Part shown: piece by piece, positions 8,986 through 18,457 of the stretch
Numbering within the stretch: position 1 is the stretch's first letter
Layout: every line of letters starts with the position of its first letter
DNA from: CAKMZU01 sp965248335
GTDB taxonomy: Bacteria; Pseudomonadota; Gammaproteobacteria; Pseudomonadales; DT-91
NCBI GenBank assembly: GCA_965248335.1
Contig: CBDFIY010000003.1
Coordinates: 1,302,001-1,366,000 of the forward strand
DNA length: 64,000 bases
Direction of reading: 5' to 3'
Program-made: the position numbers and the translations under genes
Notes under the pieces: model-generated
Database searches by the model: none
Told to the model about the DNA's origin: nothing
The model's input: only the letters and a program-made list of their open reading frames with translations

Positions 8986-9636
8986 AGCATTCCTTGCCTA
9001 GCGATCAATTTCATTTACAGTGTAGTCGATTTTTTTACTCGTCTATAAAAATTTATTATTTTCTATGCGTTGATATAACGATTTTAGAATGACTATCTAA
9101 TAACAGTATTGGTGTATATGTAAAAGCTGGTTTTTAGTTAGGTGAGCTATACCGCGTGGGAAAATGATGGTGCTTGTTGGTATCGAGATACGGTAATGGA
9201 TAGCTGGAGTGGAAGCGGCTTAGCTTCCGTTTAGGCGTTTAGTATCATTAACTGAGAGTTTTAATAGGCATTTATCGTATGATTATGGATAAGCAGAAAT
9301 GAAATATGCAGATGACGCCTTGGCTAATATGGGTTTTAAAGTTGTATCTAATGAATATACGGCTGGGTTCCATTATCAGTTCTGATGCTACCTATTTCCG
9401 TATTATTGGCTTGTTTTTATAAATGGGATAGGTAACAATTCATTCAATGAATACAGTGCAATTGAAATAATGTGTAATCACCTTAACTGTGTTTGATATC
9501 GCAGAAAAAGTAGATAAGCCGCGCTATATATTCCATTAAAGTCTTTTTTCATCTAAAAAGACATCAGGCATAATACAAATAAATATAATAACAACAAAAG
9601 GCTAAGTGCCAGCTTAGCTGTAATAGGATCTGAGTT
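8986..9636. other. 651-bp intergenic region, possible gene remnants
   Basis: No intact gene is seen. Two short protein-like stretches in different frames stand out. One is an open stretch from a GTG at 9142 to a stop near 9235, reading SYTAWENDGACWYRDTVMD. The other is a 28-codon frame from the ATG at 9300 ending GFHYQF. Their composition (Trp, Tyr, Cys rich) looks more like protein than random AT-rich DNA, so they may be decayed pieces of an exported protein. The final ~100 bases should hold the promoter of the large lipoprotein gene, with no clear ribosome-binding site (GGATCTGAGTT precedes the ATG). Confidence 0.3.
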
Positions 9637-12600
9637 ATGAGCCGCCTCTCTCAAGTATTCGTCTGTTTGATCGCCCTTGCAGGATTAACCTCCTGTATTG
9701 ATGGGTTATCAACGTACTCCATTGAGTACCCTGTTAATAATGCCAGTTATATTGGTACGGTTAATGACAGTGCGCCAAATGATGATGGTAGCAATAATAA
9801 GCTTGGCGCTGAATTTAAGATTAATTATCCAACACCTCCCTCGAAACAGTTAAAGATTGCATTAAATGGTAACGATGTTGGTAAGTATTTTACTCAAGGG
9901 CCAGCCCAGGCAGCTGCAGATATAGAAAATATCAAGCAGTTTTTCCACCAAGGCCGAAATACCTTGAGCGTTGAAGCGCTTTCTTTTGGCCCTCAGGTTG
10001 TATTCTTTTTGGATGCAGAGGGGCCCGATATCATAATTACCCGTGGTGAGTCGAAAGATAATGGGGCTAATGTAGAGGTTGAAGGTTTTTTACGTGATTC
10101 GTCAAGTGTTGCAGGCAGTCAACTGGAAATCGATTTAACGCAAATTACAGGGCATGATGCTAATGGGAATGTCCAGAAGCTGTTTCAAAGAACCGAAACA
10201 CTTTCAGTTGATAAAGAGGGTAAATTCTCAGGCACTATTAATATTGCAGGTATTATCCAGCCAGAAGAGTGGAAAAATACAAGTAGTGATCCGAAGTTTC
10301 CTAAATGGGTTTACACACCAGGAAAGTCATTACTCTATACCTTAAAAGCAGAGGATGTTCATGGTTATAAGAAAAGCATAGATATCATTGCAGATGTGAA
10401 CGGTACAGGTGATAGCTTACCTATTAATAATGCATTACGTGTCGCGGTAGGTGATACCTTTGTTGAATCTTTACGCCCTGTTATTGCTGCAGGGTTATAT
10501 ACATCTTTACAAGAAAGCCCGATAGATCAAACCGATTTTGGTTCTTTAAACCCGCTTAAGGTTGATATTGGCCTAGGTAATATGCCAACAACAATCAATC
10601 GTTTTTATATGGCAAACGGCACAGAAGCAACAGATAACCCAGATGAATGGAAAAATATTAATCCAGGAAAAGGCACGATGCTGCTTAACAGTTTTAAAAT
10701 TAAAGAGGGGGGCGTCCTCGCTGTTAATATGGTGATTACCAGTATTCTTGCAGATTTAACAGTTGAAATGCCGAGCTGGATTAAATGGATGATACCTAAC
10801 TTATCGCTGGGTATGTATATCGAAAAAGTATTTGTCGAAACTGACGCGATCGCGCAGGCTGCTGAAGGGAAGGTAAATGTTCAGTTAGGAACATCAAACT
10901 TTGCCTTACAAGGCATTAAAATGACGAAAACAAAAGCGGGTTCGTTAGATATTACAGGTTTGGCTGGTGCGTTAATGCCTATTATGGAAGGTTTAATTGG
11001 CGGTTTGTTACCGACTATCGTTAACCCTGTACTAGAGCAAAACTTATCACGTATTGTATTAGGCCAAAGGTTGTATCGTACTGATTTAATTCCTGCTGAT
11101 ATTGATAAAGATAACCTTCCTAGCCCTGATAATAGAGAGAGTCTACCTGCTGACCAGCTGGCAATACTTGAACGATTAGAAAGAGAAGTTCCCTATACCG
11201 ATTTTCGCTTAGATGTGTTTGATTTAGCCACCGGCAATTTAACAGGGCCAGCTTTACCCTATGATTTATTGGTTGGCTTGCAGTCTAAAGGTGATACAGG
11301 TAAAAAAGGTGCAGGTATTCCTTCTATTCTTGGCACTTATTTCAACGATGATCCAATTGACCCTAACCTTGTGTATAACAGTTTAGGTAATACTGGAACG
11401 AATATTTCTGTCGCGATCAATAGTAATTTATTAAATCAATTTTTGGCCGGCGCTTACTCCATTGGCCAAATGCACTTAACTCTTCACAACGGAAATACCT
11501 ACTTTGGTGGCGACAAAGAGTTGACGCCAGTAGACCCAGAAGATCAAGCAAAAACCTTGGCTAAAAAAGGCGAAACGCGTACTCGCTTATGGCCTGATAT
11601 GCCGCCCATTTTTAAAATGGAAGAAATTGTAGGTAGTGGCGGTACAGGTAAAGCTTCAATCACCTATCCTTCAGCTGTACTGGCTATGGAAGAGTATGAT
11701 GGCAGCCAATGGAAAACCAATATTGAGTTACATGTGGATTTCGATCTGGCTATCTTGATTGATGAGCTAGAAGGTGCAGTTACCCTAGGTGCAGCCGGGC
11801 CACCTATTTTTAACATCAATAAAATTATTAATAAAACGAATATTCAAGTACCGGAGATGGTTATACAAACCGTGCTAGATGCAGCGTTATTCTTTGGCGG
11901 TGATGTATTGGCCGATGAGGTGATTGCGCTTAATTTAAATGATATTGCAAAAAATGCGCTGAACGGTACGCAAGTTACTTACTTAGATTCTAATGATAAT
12001 TTCAGCTTGGCTAAAGCTGCAGGTGAATCAAAAGGTGAGTGTGCGGTTAAAGTCGAAGAGGGCGTTTGGGGTAAGTGTACAATTGGTGATGCCAGCTGTG
12101 TGCCTGCGGAGAATATTCTTTCAAATAATAGTGACGGTGAATATGATCATATCTGCCAAAGCCTAAATTTTGTCGTGCAAACGGATAAAGTGGGTACGAT
12201 TGGTAATAAAGGCAGTAATCTATTTTTCCAAATGGGTGCACGTGACCCCAATTTACCACCAGCGCCTGCTATTCCACGCTTCGATTTAGATGATGACGGT
12301 GTTATTGATTATCGTGATAACTGTGCAATCAGCCAAAGAGACTTGGTAAGTGTTATTGAAGGCACGGGGATGAGTTTGATTGATGAAATCAATGCTGAAA
12401 CAGGCGATCCATCAGCTCGTTTTGAGGAAGCTATTCGTATAGGCGCGAATAAACTTATTGCCACGGTTTATGGCGGCTCAGAAAGTGCGATGCCAAGCGA
12501 AGGTGATATAGCCTGGTATAACAAGATGCGGTCAAATGCCAATGATAATACTGTAGCTGACTTAGGGGCATACCCTTGGTTGAAAATGGTATTTTCTAAT

Positions 12601-13479
12601 AAAAATCAATATGACTCAGATAAAGATCGTATTGGTGAGTTATGTGAGAATGATCAAGATCGTGATGGGATTTATGAAGATAACTTGACGGCAACTATGG
12701 CTGATAATTGCCCAAGTGTTTATAACCCTTCTCAGCTTGATACTAAAAATCCAGAAGGTATTGGCGATGCTTGTAATGCGAGAACAACTTTTGTCATGCT
12801 GCGAAGCTACAAAAGTAAGTTAGAAAGCAGCGATAAAGAAACGCCTCTTTGCCTAGCTCAACCATCATCTATAAATGGTGATATGACAGATGTGCGGGAC
12901 ATGTTGCCATGTGATGAATTAGACCCTCGACAACGATTTTATATGAAAGCGATCGATGATACGGATTTATCTAAAGGGGTAGAGTTTTACAATAAAGAAT
13001 CCCGAGATGTATTTAATGACTCAAGGCTATCGGCCTTCGGAGTTCAGAAGAGGTCGCTATCTGGAGGTTGTGCGTCGAGTGGAACGAAAACTTTAGTTCA
13101 GGAAGTTCGATTGTTTAATAAAAACAATACCCGTGCAGCAAATATTAATGGACAAGGATTTGATTCTATTTTTGATTGTGCTGGTTCTGGCCCATATGAT
13201 CGTATAGATCCTGTTTGGTATCCTCGTCGAGCGGCATTAAATGCAACTGATTCTCTTGATGAAGCACAATACCCTTGGTATATCGATACTAAATTTAACT
13301 TTGGCTTTAGTTTTTATAATGAAGAAATTAATCCACTTGGTACTTGTTTGACATACGGTGCTTCTTTTGGTGTGGATCTTGATTCAACTGGTGAGCAATA
13401 TCATTGTAAGGAAGGCGTAGATTGGCGCTGGGCTATTTGGGTCGGTGGTGCAGATGCTCCTTGGAACGGTGAGTGGTAG
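9637..13479 (+). CDS. Large lipoprotein with TULIP/BPI-like lipid-binding region and thrombospondin type-3 repeats
   Basis: A 1280-residue exported protein. The N-terminus MSRLSQVFVCLIALAGLTSC is a type II signal with lipobox LTSC, so Cys20 should be acylated. Residues about 355-475 form an amphipathic block with alternating strands and a GLLPTIVNPVLEQNL helix. Residues about 589-616 read NISVAINSNLLNQFLAGAY, and about 651 starts LWPDMPP. These resemble the C-terminal domain of BPI/LBP/CETP proteins (L-N-x-x-L-x-x-x-x-x-x-G, then PxxPP), so a two-lobed lipid-binding fold is inferred. From about residue 882 come acidic DxDxDGxxDxxDNC motifs (thrombospondin type-3 calcium repeats). The C-terminal ~220 residues are Cys-containing and unrecognised. 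The next gene follows after 85 bp and shares the calcium repeats, suggesting co-transcription. Confidence 0.75.
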   Translation: MSRLSQVFVCLIALAGLTSCIDGLSTYSIEYPVNNASYIGTVNDSAPNDDGSNNKLGAEFKINYPTPPSKQLKIALNGNDVGKYFTQGPAQAAADIENIKQFFHQGRNTLSVEALSFGPQVVFFLDAEGPDIIITRGESKDNGANVEVEGFLRDSSSVAGSQLEIDLTQITGHDANGNVQKLFQRTETLSVDKEGKFSGTINIAGIIQPEEWKNTSSDPKFPKWVYTPGKSLLYTLKAEDVHGYKKSIDIIADVNGTGDSLPINNALRVAVGDTFVESLRPVIAAGLYTSLQESPIDQTDFGSLNPLKVDIGLGNMPTTINRFYMANGTEATDNPDEWKNINPGKGTMLLNSFKIKEGGVLAVNMVITSILADLTVEMPSWIKWMIPNLSLGMYIEKVFVETDAIAQAAEGKVNVQLGTSNFALQGIKMTKTKAGSLDITGLAGALMPIMEGLIGGLLPTIVNPVLEQNLSRIVLGQRLYRTDLIPADIDKDNLPSPDNRESLPADQLAILERLEREVPYTDFRLDVFDLATGNLTGPALPYDLLVGLQSKGDTGKKGAGIPSILGTYFNDDPIDPNLVYNSLGNTGTNISVAINSNLLNQFLAGAYSIGQMHLTLHNGNTYFGGDKELTPVDPEDQAKTLAKKGETRTRLWPDMPPIFKMEEIVGSGGTGKASITYPSAVLAMEEYDGSQWKTNIELHVDFDLAILIDELEGAVTLGAAGPPIFNINKIINKTNIQVPEMVIQTVLDAALFFGGDVLADEVIALNLNDIAKNALNGTQVTYLDSNDNFSLAKAAGESKGECAVKVEEGVWGKCTIGDASCVPAENILSNNSDGEYDHICQSLNFVVQTDKVGTIGNKGSNLFFQMGARDPNLPPAPAIPRFDLDDDGVIDYRDNCAISQRDLVSVIEGTGMSLIDEINAETGDPSARFEEAIRIGANKLIATVYGGSESAMPSEGDIAWYNKMRSNANDNTVADLGAYPWLKMVFSNKNQYDSDKDRIGELCENDQDRDGIYEDNLTATMADNCPSVYNPSQLDTKNPEGIGDACNARTTFVMLRSYKSKLESSDKETPLCLAQPSSINGDMTDVRDMLPCDELDPRQRFYMKAIDDTDLSKGVEFYNKESRDVFNDSRLSAFGVQKRSLSGGCASSGTKTLVQEVRLFNKNNTRAANINGQGFDSIFDCAGSGPYDRIDPVWYPRRAALNATDSLDEAQYPWYIDTKFNFGFSFYNEEINPLGTCLTYGASFGVDLDSTGEQYHCKEGVDWRWAIWVGGADAPWNGEW

Positions 13480-13564
13480 TTTAAAAGTCTTACTTATATA
13501 GACTTGAATTAGGCGGCAGGGATGCTGCTTTCAAAACGTATAAAATAAAAATAAAGGATGCGTG

Positions 13565-16500
13565 ATGAATAAAAAATTGTTGATAAAAAGCAGTTTTCTT
13601 TTTTTGCCACTATTTTTTTCAATACCTGTTAAAGCAATTGACTGGGGGCAAACGAATGACCCCGGTAATATTTCTGCAAATTCGGGCACGACATTTACGA
13701 ATGTAGGTACTTGGGCAAGTTATGATGGTAACTGTGGCCCAGATGCATATTTGAAAACGTCAGGTGGATGTAATATCGTTAATGAGGAGGATGAAACTGG
13801 CTGGTGTTGGGGGACCGCAAGTGTTTCGGCTAATATAACGATGAATGCAGGCGGCACAACGGCTTGTATAATCACTTTTTCGGCGAATAATTCATCGAGC
13901 CAAGATAGAGAAAAAAAATCAACGATTAAAGTTAATCAGCTTATTAGTTGGATTGATGTGCCAAATAAAGATATCAGTATTAGTGATGGTTTCTTTAGAA
14001 TTGACGCCCAAGGAACGACAGCTGATGCAAATATCAACGACAGAATTGTTACGGCAACTATTGCAGCCACTACTATTTCATTTACCTCGCAAACACCTTC
14101 TATTTGTTCTATTACTGAGTTTGGGAGAGTTAATCCTCTGCTTGAGGGAACTTGCATGATTCAAGCAAACGTTGGTGGCGATGAACACTTAATGCCGGTG
14201 TCTGATACTTATCACTGGGATCAGTTTTTTCCTGATACTGATAAAGATGGCCACAAAGATAACGTAGATATATGTCCAAATGACTTTGATCCTGCACAAA
14301 CCGATACTGATGGCAGTGGTATTGGTGATGCTTGTAACACTGCCGATGATCCTGATGGTGATGAATATGAATATAGTCGTGATAATTGCCCAACAGTAAA
14401 TAACCCTGATCAAAAAGATTCAGATAAAAGTGGCATCGGTAATGCTTGCAATAACGACATCGATATTGATAACGATGAATGGGAGAATACAAGAGATAAC
14501 TGTGAAAGTATTTATAACCCAGGTGATACGTCAACAGGTAAGCAGGTTGATTCGGACGGTGATGGATTAGGTGATGCTTGTGATATCGATACTGACCTTG
14601 ATACGATTTTAGATGCTTATGATAATTGTCCTCAGGTCGCCAATAAAGACCAAGAAGATGCCAACGATGACGGTATCGGTGATGCTTGTGCGGTTGATGG
14701 CGATAGCGATGGTATTGATGATCAATTAGATAACTGCCCGTTAATCGCTAACCCTGCACAATTAGACTCCAATAAAAATGGCTTAGGCGATGTTTGCGAA
14801 ATCGATACCGACAAAGATGGTATTCCTGATGACTCAGGCGCACAAAAAGATAACTGTCCCTTAATAAAAAATGCCGATCAAGCAGATAGTGATTTGAATG
14901 GTCGTGGTGATGCGTGTGAAGTTGCTTTCGTAACAACCTCAGGTAATGACGAGAACGATTGTTTGTCATGGAGTAATGCATGTAAAACCCTTCAAGGGGG
15001 TATTGATGCTGCTGTATTAAACAATCTGCCTCAAGTGTTCGTTAAAATGGGGGCTTATAAGCCAGCAACATCAATTAATCTTAAAGCAGGAATTCGTGTG
15101 ATCGGTGGGTTCGAAGGTAAAGCTGAAGAAACACGTAGCACTGATGCAAATTCTAGCAGTAATCTAACGCTTATTACGGCTGATAGTGAATATCCGAATG
15201 GCGATACTTTAACTGATGGAATTACATCAACCGTTGCCGCTAAGGCCAAAGCAGATAATCGAGGTACATTGCTAAGTGCCATAGATTTGCCGGCTGGTTC
15301 AGCAAATCGAGTAACATTGATGGGCTTTACCATTAATGCAAGCCAGAATTCAGCATTGGTTGTCGATAACGCAGATGTTGAATTAATCAATGTTAGATTT
15401 ATCGCTAACCAAGCTGACGATGGTGCGGCGATTAAAGCCATTAATGGCGCTAGTGTAAAAATAAATAACGTTATATTTAGTAATAATCAGGCATCCACGA
15501 GCGCTGTATTGCATCTTGGTGGCAGCCATCTTTCTGCAACACGATCAACCTTCGAATATAACCATGGAGCCTCTGGCTCTGCCATTTTTGCGGATGGTCA
15601 GAGCGTTATCGGTCTTGATCTAAGTCATTTTGGACAAAACGTGTCAGCGGGTAATGGATCGATTCATGCGGCAGGTGATGAGGTGAAACTTAATGTGGGT
15701 AACAGCACCTTTAGTTCAAATACAGCGGCTAATGGTGGTGCGATTTATATCGAAAAAGCGTCTGCCTTTGTCGTAACAAATACGTTGTTTGAAAATAACC
15801 ACACATCAAGCGGTCGTGGTGGTGCATTAGTGCTAGCCGGTGCAGCAGCTACAGACATTAGGCAGTCCAGCTTTATTGGTAATACGGCATTTGGTAACGG
15901 TGGCGCTGTGGTTGTTGTATCAGGCAGTTCAGTAGCGATAGAAAATTCGACTTTTGCCAACAACAAAGCTGGCGCGAACGCGGATGGCAGCGCATCAGGC
16001 CAGCAAGGTAAAGGTGGTGCTGTTGATGCTACAGGTTCTAATGTGGCTGTTTTTGTTACTTCTTCTACATTAGCTGTTAATAATGCAGCAGCTGAGGGTG
16101 GTGCTCTAGCGATTGACTCTCAAGCAACAGGTTCGCTAAACCTTTCTGCTAACCTGATTACAGGTAATACTGCGGTATCAGGTAATAATGTCGCAATTAC
16201 GGGAGGGGCGCATAATAACCGTGTGGTTGATGGAGGCTATAACTTATTTGGTTTTAATGGCTTATCAGGGTTGCTGCCTGAGAGTGCAATCGATTTTGCA
16301 TCAAGCAGTAGTATCACAGGTACATCTACTTTAGTGACGGATATTCTGGAAGTGGTCCCAACATTAAAAGGTGGGGATGGCTACGATTCGTCTGTTCCTT
16401 TATTACCTATTATTAAAGCCAGTGAAGCGCGTAATGTGATTCCTAAGGCAAGCTGCCCAACGAACACTGATCAGCGTGATGAAGTACGTGCTGATTCTGA

Positions 16501-16708
16501 CGATGCATTCTGTGATATTGGTGCTTATGAATATACGGTGTTGAGCTGTATTGATGAGGTGCAGCGTCGCCAAGAAAATGGTGAAAGAGTAATTAAATTC
16601 TGTGGCTCAGGGCTTGAAGGCATTGAATTTTCGGTAGGGCAAGTGCACTGGTACATGCTCATCCTATTGTCCTTGTTTGGCTTGGGATTAAACTTTAGAC
16701 GGCGTTAA
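13565..16708 (+). CDS. Exported thrombospondin type-3 repeat and beta-helix protein with choice-of-anchor Q domain and C-terminal membrane tail
   Basis: A 1047-residue protein starting at the ATG at 13565 (AAAGGA 9 bases upstream). A signal peptide ends PVKA-ID. Residues about 125-215 resemble a bacterial Ig-like domain (FTSQTPSICSI, LLEGTCMIQANVGGD). Residues about 223-457 hold seven or so calcium-binding type-3 repeats of the form DxDxDGIxDxxDNCP with GIGDAC. Residues about 480-880 are a right-handed beta-helix with repeated GGAIYI, FENN and SSFIGNTA-like turns, as in Pmp or pectate-lyase folds. A choice-of-anchor Q-type end follows (CDIGAYEY). The tail is WYMLILLSLFGLGLNFRRR, a hydrophobic helix plus arginines, like a sorting or membrane-retention tag. 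A strong terminator follows. Confidence 0.82.
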   Translation: MNKKLLIKSSFLFLPLFFSIPVKAIDWGQTNDPGNISANSGTTFTNVGTWASYDGNCGPDAYLKTSGGCNIVNEEDETGWCWGTASVSANITMNAGGTTACIITFSANNSSSQDREKKSTIKVNQLISWIDVPNKDISISDGFFRIDAQGTTADANINDRIVTATIAATTISFTSQTPSICSITEFGRVNPLLEGTCMIQANVGGDEHLMPVSDTYHWDQFFPDTDKDGHKDNVDICPNDFDPAQTDTDGSGIGDACNTADDPDGDEYEYSRDNCPTVNNPDQKDSDKSGIGNACNNDIDIDNDEWENTRDNCESIYNPGDTSTGKQVDSDGDGLGDACDIDTDLDTILDAYDNCPQVANKDQEDANDDGIGDACAVDGDSDGIDDQLDNCPLIANPAQLDSNKNGLGDVCEIDTDKDGIPDDSGAQKDNCPLIKNADQADSDLNGRGDACEVAFVTTSGNDENDCLSWSNACKTLQGGIDAAVLNNLPQVFVKMGAYKPATSINLKAGIRVIGGFEGKAEETRSTDANSSSNLTLITADSEYPNGDTLTDGITSTVAAKAKADNRGTLLSAIDLPAGSANRVTLMGFTINASQNSALVVDNADVELINVRFIANQADDGAAIKAINGASVKINNVIFSNNQASTSAVLHLGGSHLSATRSTFEYNHGASGSAIFADGQSVIGLDLSHFGQNVSAGNGSIHAAGDEVKLNVGNSTFSSNTAANGGAIYIEKASAFVVTNTLFENNHTSSGRGGALVLAGAAATDIRQSSFIGNTAFGNGGAVVVVSGSSVAIENSTFANNKAGANADGSASGQQGKGGAVDATGSNVAVFVTSSTLAVNNAAAEGGALAIDSQATGSLNLSANLITGNTAVSGNNVAITGGAHNNRVVDGGYNLFGFNGLSGLLPESAIDFASSSSITGTSTLVTDILEVVPTLKGGDGYDSSVPLLPIIKASEARNVIPKASCPTNTDQRDEVRADSDDAFCDIGAYEYTVLSCIDEVQRRQENGERVIKFCGSGLEGIEFSVGQVHWYMLILLSLFGLGLNFRRR

Positions 16709-16794
16709 GTGTTACTTGCGTTGAGCTTGCGCTTACCTTTTGAGTGGCGTAAGCCAATTATCTTTTAACACTTTCTCTTGCGATTTTCGATAAC

Positions 16795-16835
16795 AAAGGC
16801 CCTGCTGACTACCAAGCCAGCAGGGCCTTTTCATT
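16795..16835 (+). terminator. Rho-independent terminator after the lipoprotein/beta-helix gene pair
   Basis: A 13-bp stem, AAAGGCCCTGCTG paired with CAGCAGGGCCTTT, closes over an 11-base loop and runs into TTTCATTTTATT. It lies about 87 bp after the beta-helix gene stop and ends that transcript. It is the strongest hairpin of this part of the window. Confidence 0.9.
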
Positions 16836-16984
16836 TTATTGCCAACCTTTTTCTGTTTCGATTGTCTAACTTTTATCTGTGTATTGTGATACGGGCGCTA
16901 TAGTGTCATAGCTGTTTGTCGGTAATAAATAATCGTTTAGTTGTGGCTGATTTCTTAACTTAGTGATGGCAATAAACGGCTATT

Positions 16985-18421
16985 ATGAACCTGTCGTTTG
17001 ATTATTCTATTTTTACTCATCTTTTCTTCTTTTGTATCCTCATCGCTGCAACCATTGCTGCTTTGCATGCAATCACCCATAAGCGTAATGCACGTTCAGC
17101 GTTTAGTTGGGTTGTCTTAATTTTAGTTTGGCCTTTGTTTGGTGCTATTGTTTATTACTATTTCGGCATTAATCGTATTTCACGAAAAATGCTTAAACAG
17201 AAGCCTTTAACAAAGAGAAGCATTGTTGATGCGCGTTCGCTATCTCGTGCCGATACGCATTATTCGAACAAATATCGATACAAATCTATTTTGACGTGCA
17301 GTGATAATTTAGGCTGCCCACCTTTGGCTTTTTCGGTCATTGATTTATCGCACTCAGGTGATGAAGCCTATAAAAAAATGCTGGCTGCTATTGCATCTGC
17401 ACAACAATCAATTTCACTTTATACGTATATTTTTGCATATGATGAAGTGGGGGATCTATTTTGCGAGGCGCTCATTGCAGCTCATCGAAGAGGTGTCGAA
17501 GTTCGTTTTTTAATTGACGCGGTCGGTTCAAGCAAAGGGCGACGAAAAATACTTCAACGCTTCCATGAGGCAAATATTAAAGCGGCTGCTTTTTTACCCG
17601 TGCTTTGGCGAAGTAATTTATCAAACCTAAGAAATCATCGTAAGTTATTAATTATTGATGGAATAGAAGCTTTTACAGGTGGATTAAATATCGGGAAAAT
17701 CTATTGGGAGGAAAAATCAGGCGACAAAGCTGTTACTGATTTTAATTGCTCTTTTCGTGGTGAGATTGTTCATCAGCTTCAAGAGGTGTTTGCCGATGAT
17801 TGGTTTTTTACAACGAATGAAGTGCTCGGCGGTCATTTGTGGTTTCCAGATTGTTCAGTTGATTTAGATCATACGGTATTGACTCGGTTAATTGTTGCAG
17901 GGCCTGTTTTTCAAGAAGAGCGGATTCATTGGCATTTTTTGAATGCAATCAATGTGGCTGAAAAGAACTTGCGTATCGCCACGCCGTATTTTTTGCCCGA
18001 TGAATCGACGATTTTTGCGCTATGCTCTGCCGCACTACGTGGAGTTTGTGTGGAGATTTTGATTCCAAAAGATATTGATCATAAAGTGATGAACTGGGCG
18101 TTGAATGCTTGCCTGCTTGAATTGTTATTTAAAGGGTGTCATGTGTATCGTACATATCCTTTGTTTGATCATTCCAAGTTGTTAATCGTTGATGATGACT
18201 ATACCTCAGTGGGGTCAGCCAATTGGGATGCTCGCAGTTTTCGTTTGAATTTCGAATTGAATGTAGGGGTTATTGATACAGGCTTTACCACGAGTTTAAT
18301 TGAAATGTTTGAAGAGAAAAAAAAGGTATCTAGGCCGTTTTTGCTGGAAGATATCAAGCGTAGAAACGTATTGAAAAAGGTACGTGATGGGGTAGCTAGG
18401 ATGTTAACACCTTACCTTTAG
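16985..18421 (+). CDS. cls: Cardiolipin synthase (phospholipase D superfamily, ClsA-type)
   Basis: A 478-residue membrane enzyme that joins two phosphatidylglycerol molecules into cardiolipin and glycerol. Two N-terminal transmembrane segments (about residues 7-29 and 38-58, with the family's SAFSWVVLILVWPLFGA-type block) precede two PLD catalytic motifs: H-x-K-x4-D in NHRKLLIIDG (about residue 218) and DHSKLLIVDD (about residue 395), each followed by the G/S-x-x-N signature (GGLNIG, GSANWD). Length and layout match E. coli ClsA. It is a single-gene unit between the terminator above and the convergent barA gene. Confidence 0.93.
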   Translation: MNLSFDYSIFTHLFFFCILIAATIAALHAITHKRNARSAFSWVVLILVWPLFGAIVYYYFGINRISRKMLKQKPLTKRSIVDARSLSRADTHYSNKYRYKSILTCSDNLGCPPLAFSVIDLSHSGDEAYKKMLAAIASAQQSISLYTYIFAYDEVGDLFCEALIAAHRRGVEVRFLIDAVGSSKGRRKILQRFHEANIKAAAFLPVLWRSNLSNLRNHRKLLIIDGIEAFTGGLNIGKIYWEEKSGDKAVTDFNCSFRGEIVHQLQEVFADDWFFTTNEVLGGHLWFPDCSVDLDHTVLTRLIVAGPVFQEERIHWHFLNAINVAEKNLRIATPYFLPDESTIFALCSAALRGVCVEILIPKDIDHKVMNWALNACLLELLFKGCHVYRTYPLFDHSKLLIVDDDYTSVGSANWDARSFRLNFELNVGVIDTGFTTSLIEMFEEKKKVSRPFLLEDIKRRNVLKKVRDGVARMLTPYL

Positions 18422-18457
18422 CATGTTGGTTGGGTTATTTCTTGCTTATTCTGTGTA

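Noticed and set aside
14130..14534. Minus-strand open frame rich in His and Tyr
   Set aside because: It is the antisense of the Asp-rich calcium repeats; GAT and GAC codons read backwards give the His/Tyr/Ile pattern. No ribosome site.
15055..15441. 128-codon minus-strand open frame inside the beta-helix gene
   Set aside because: Antisense shadow of the Gly/Ala/Ser/Asn-rich beta-helix; no start context, and the plus frame has clear domain structure.
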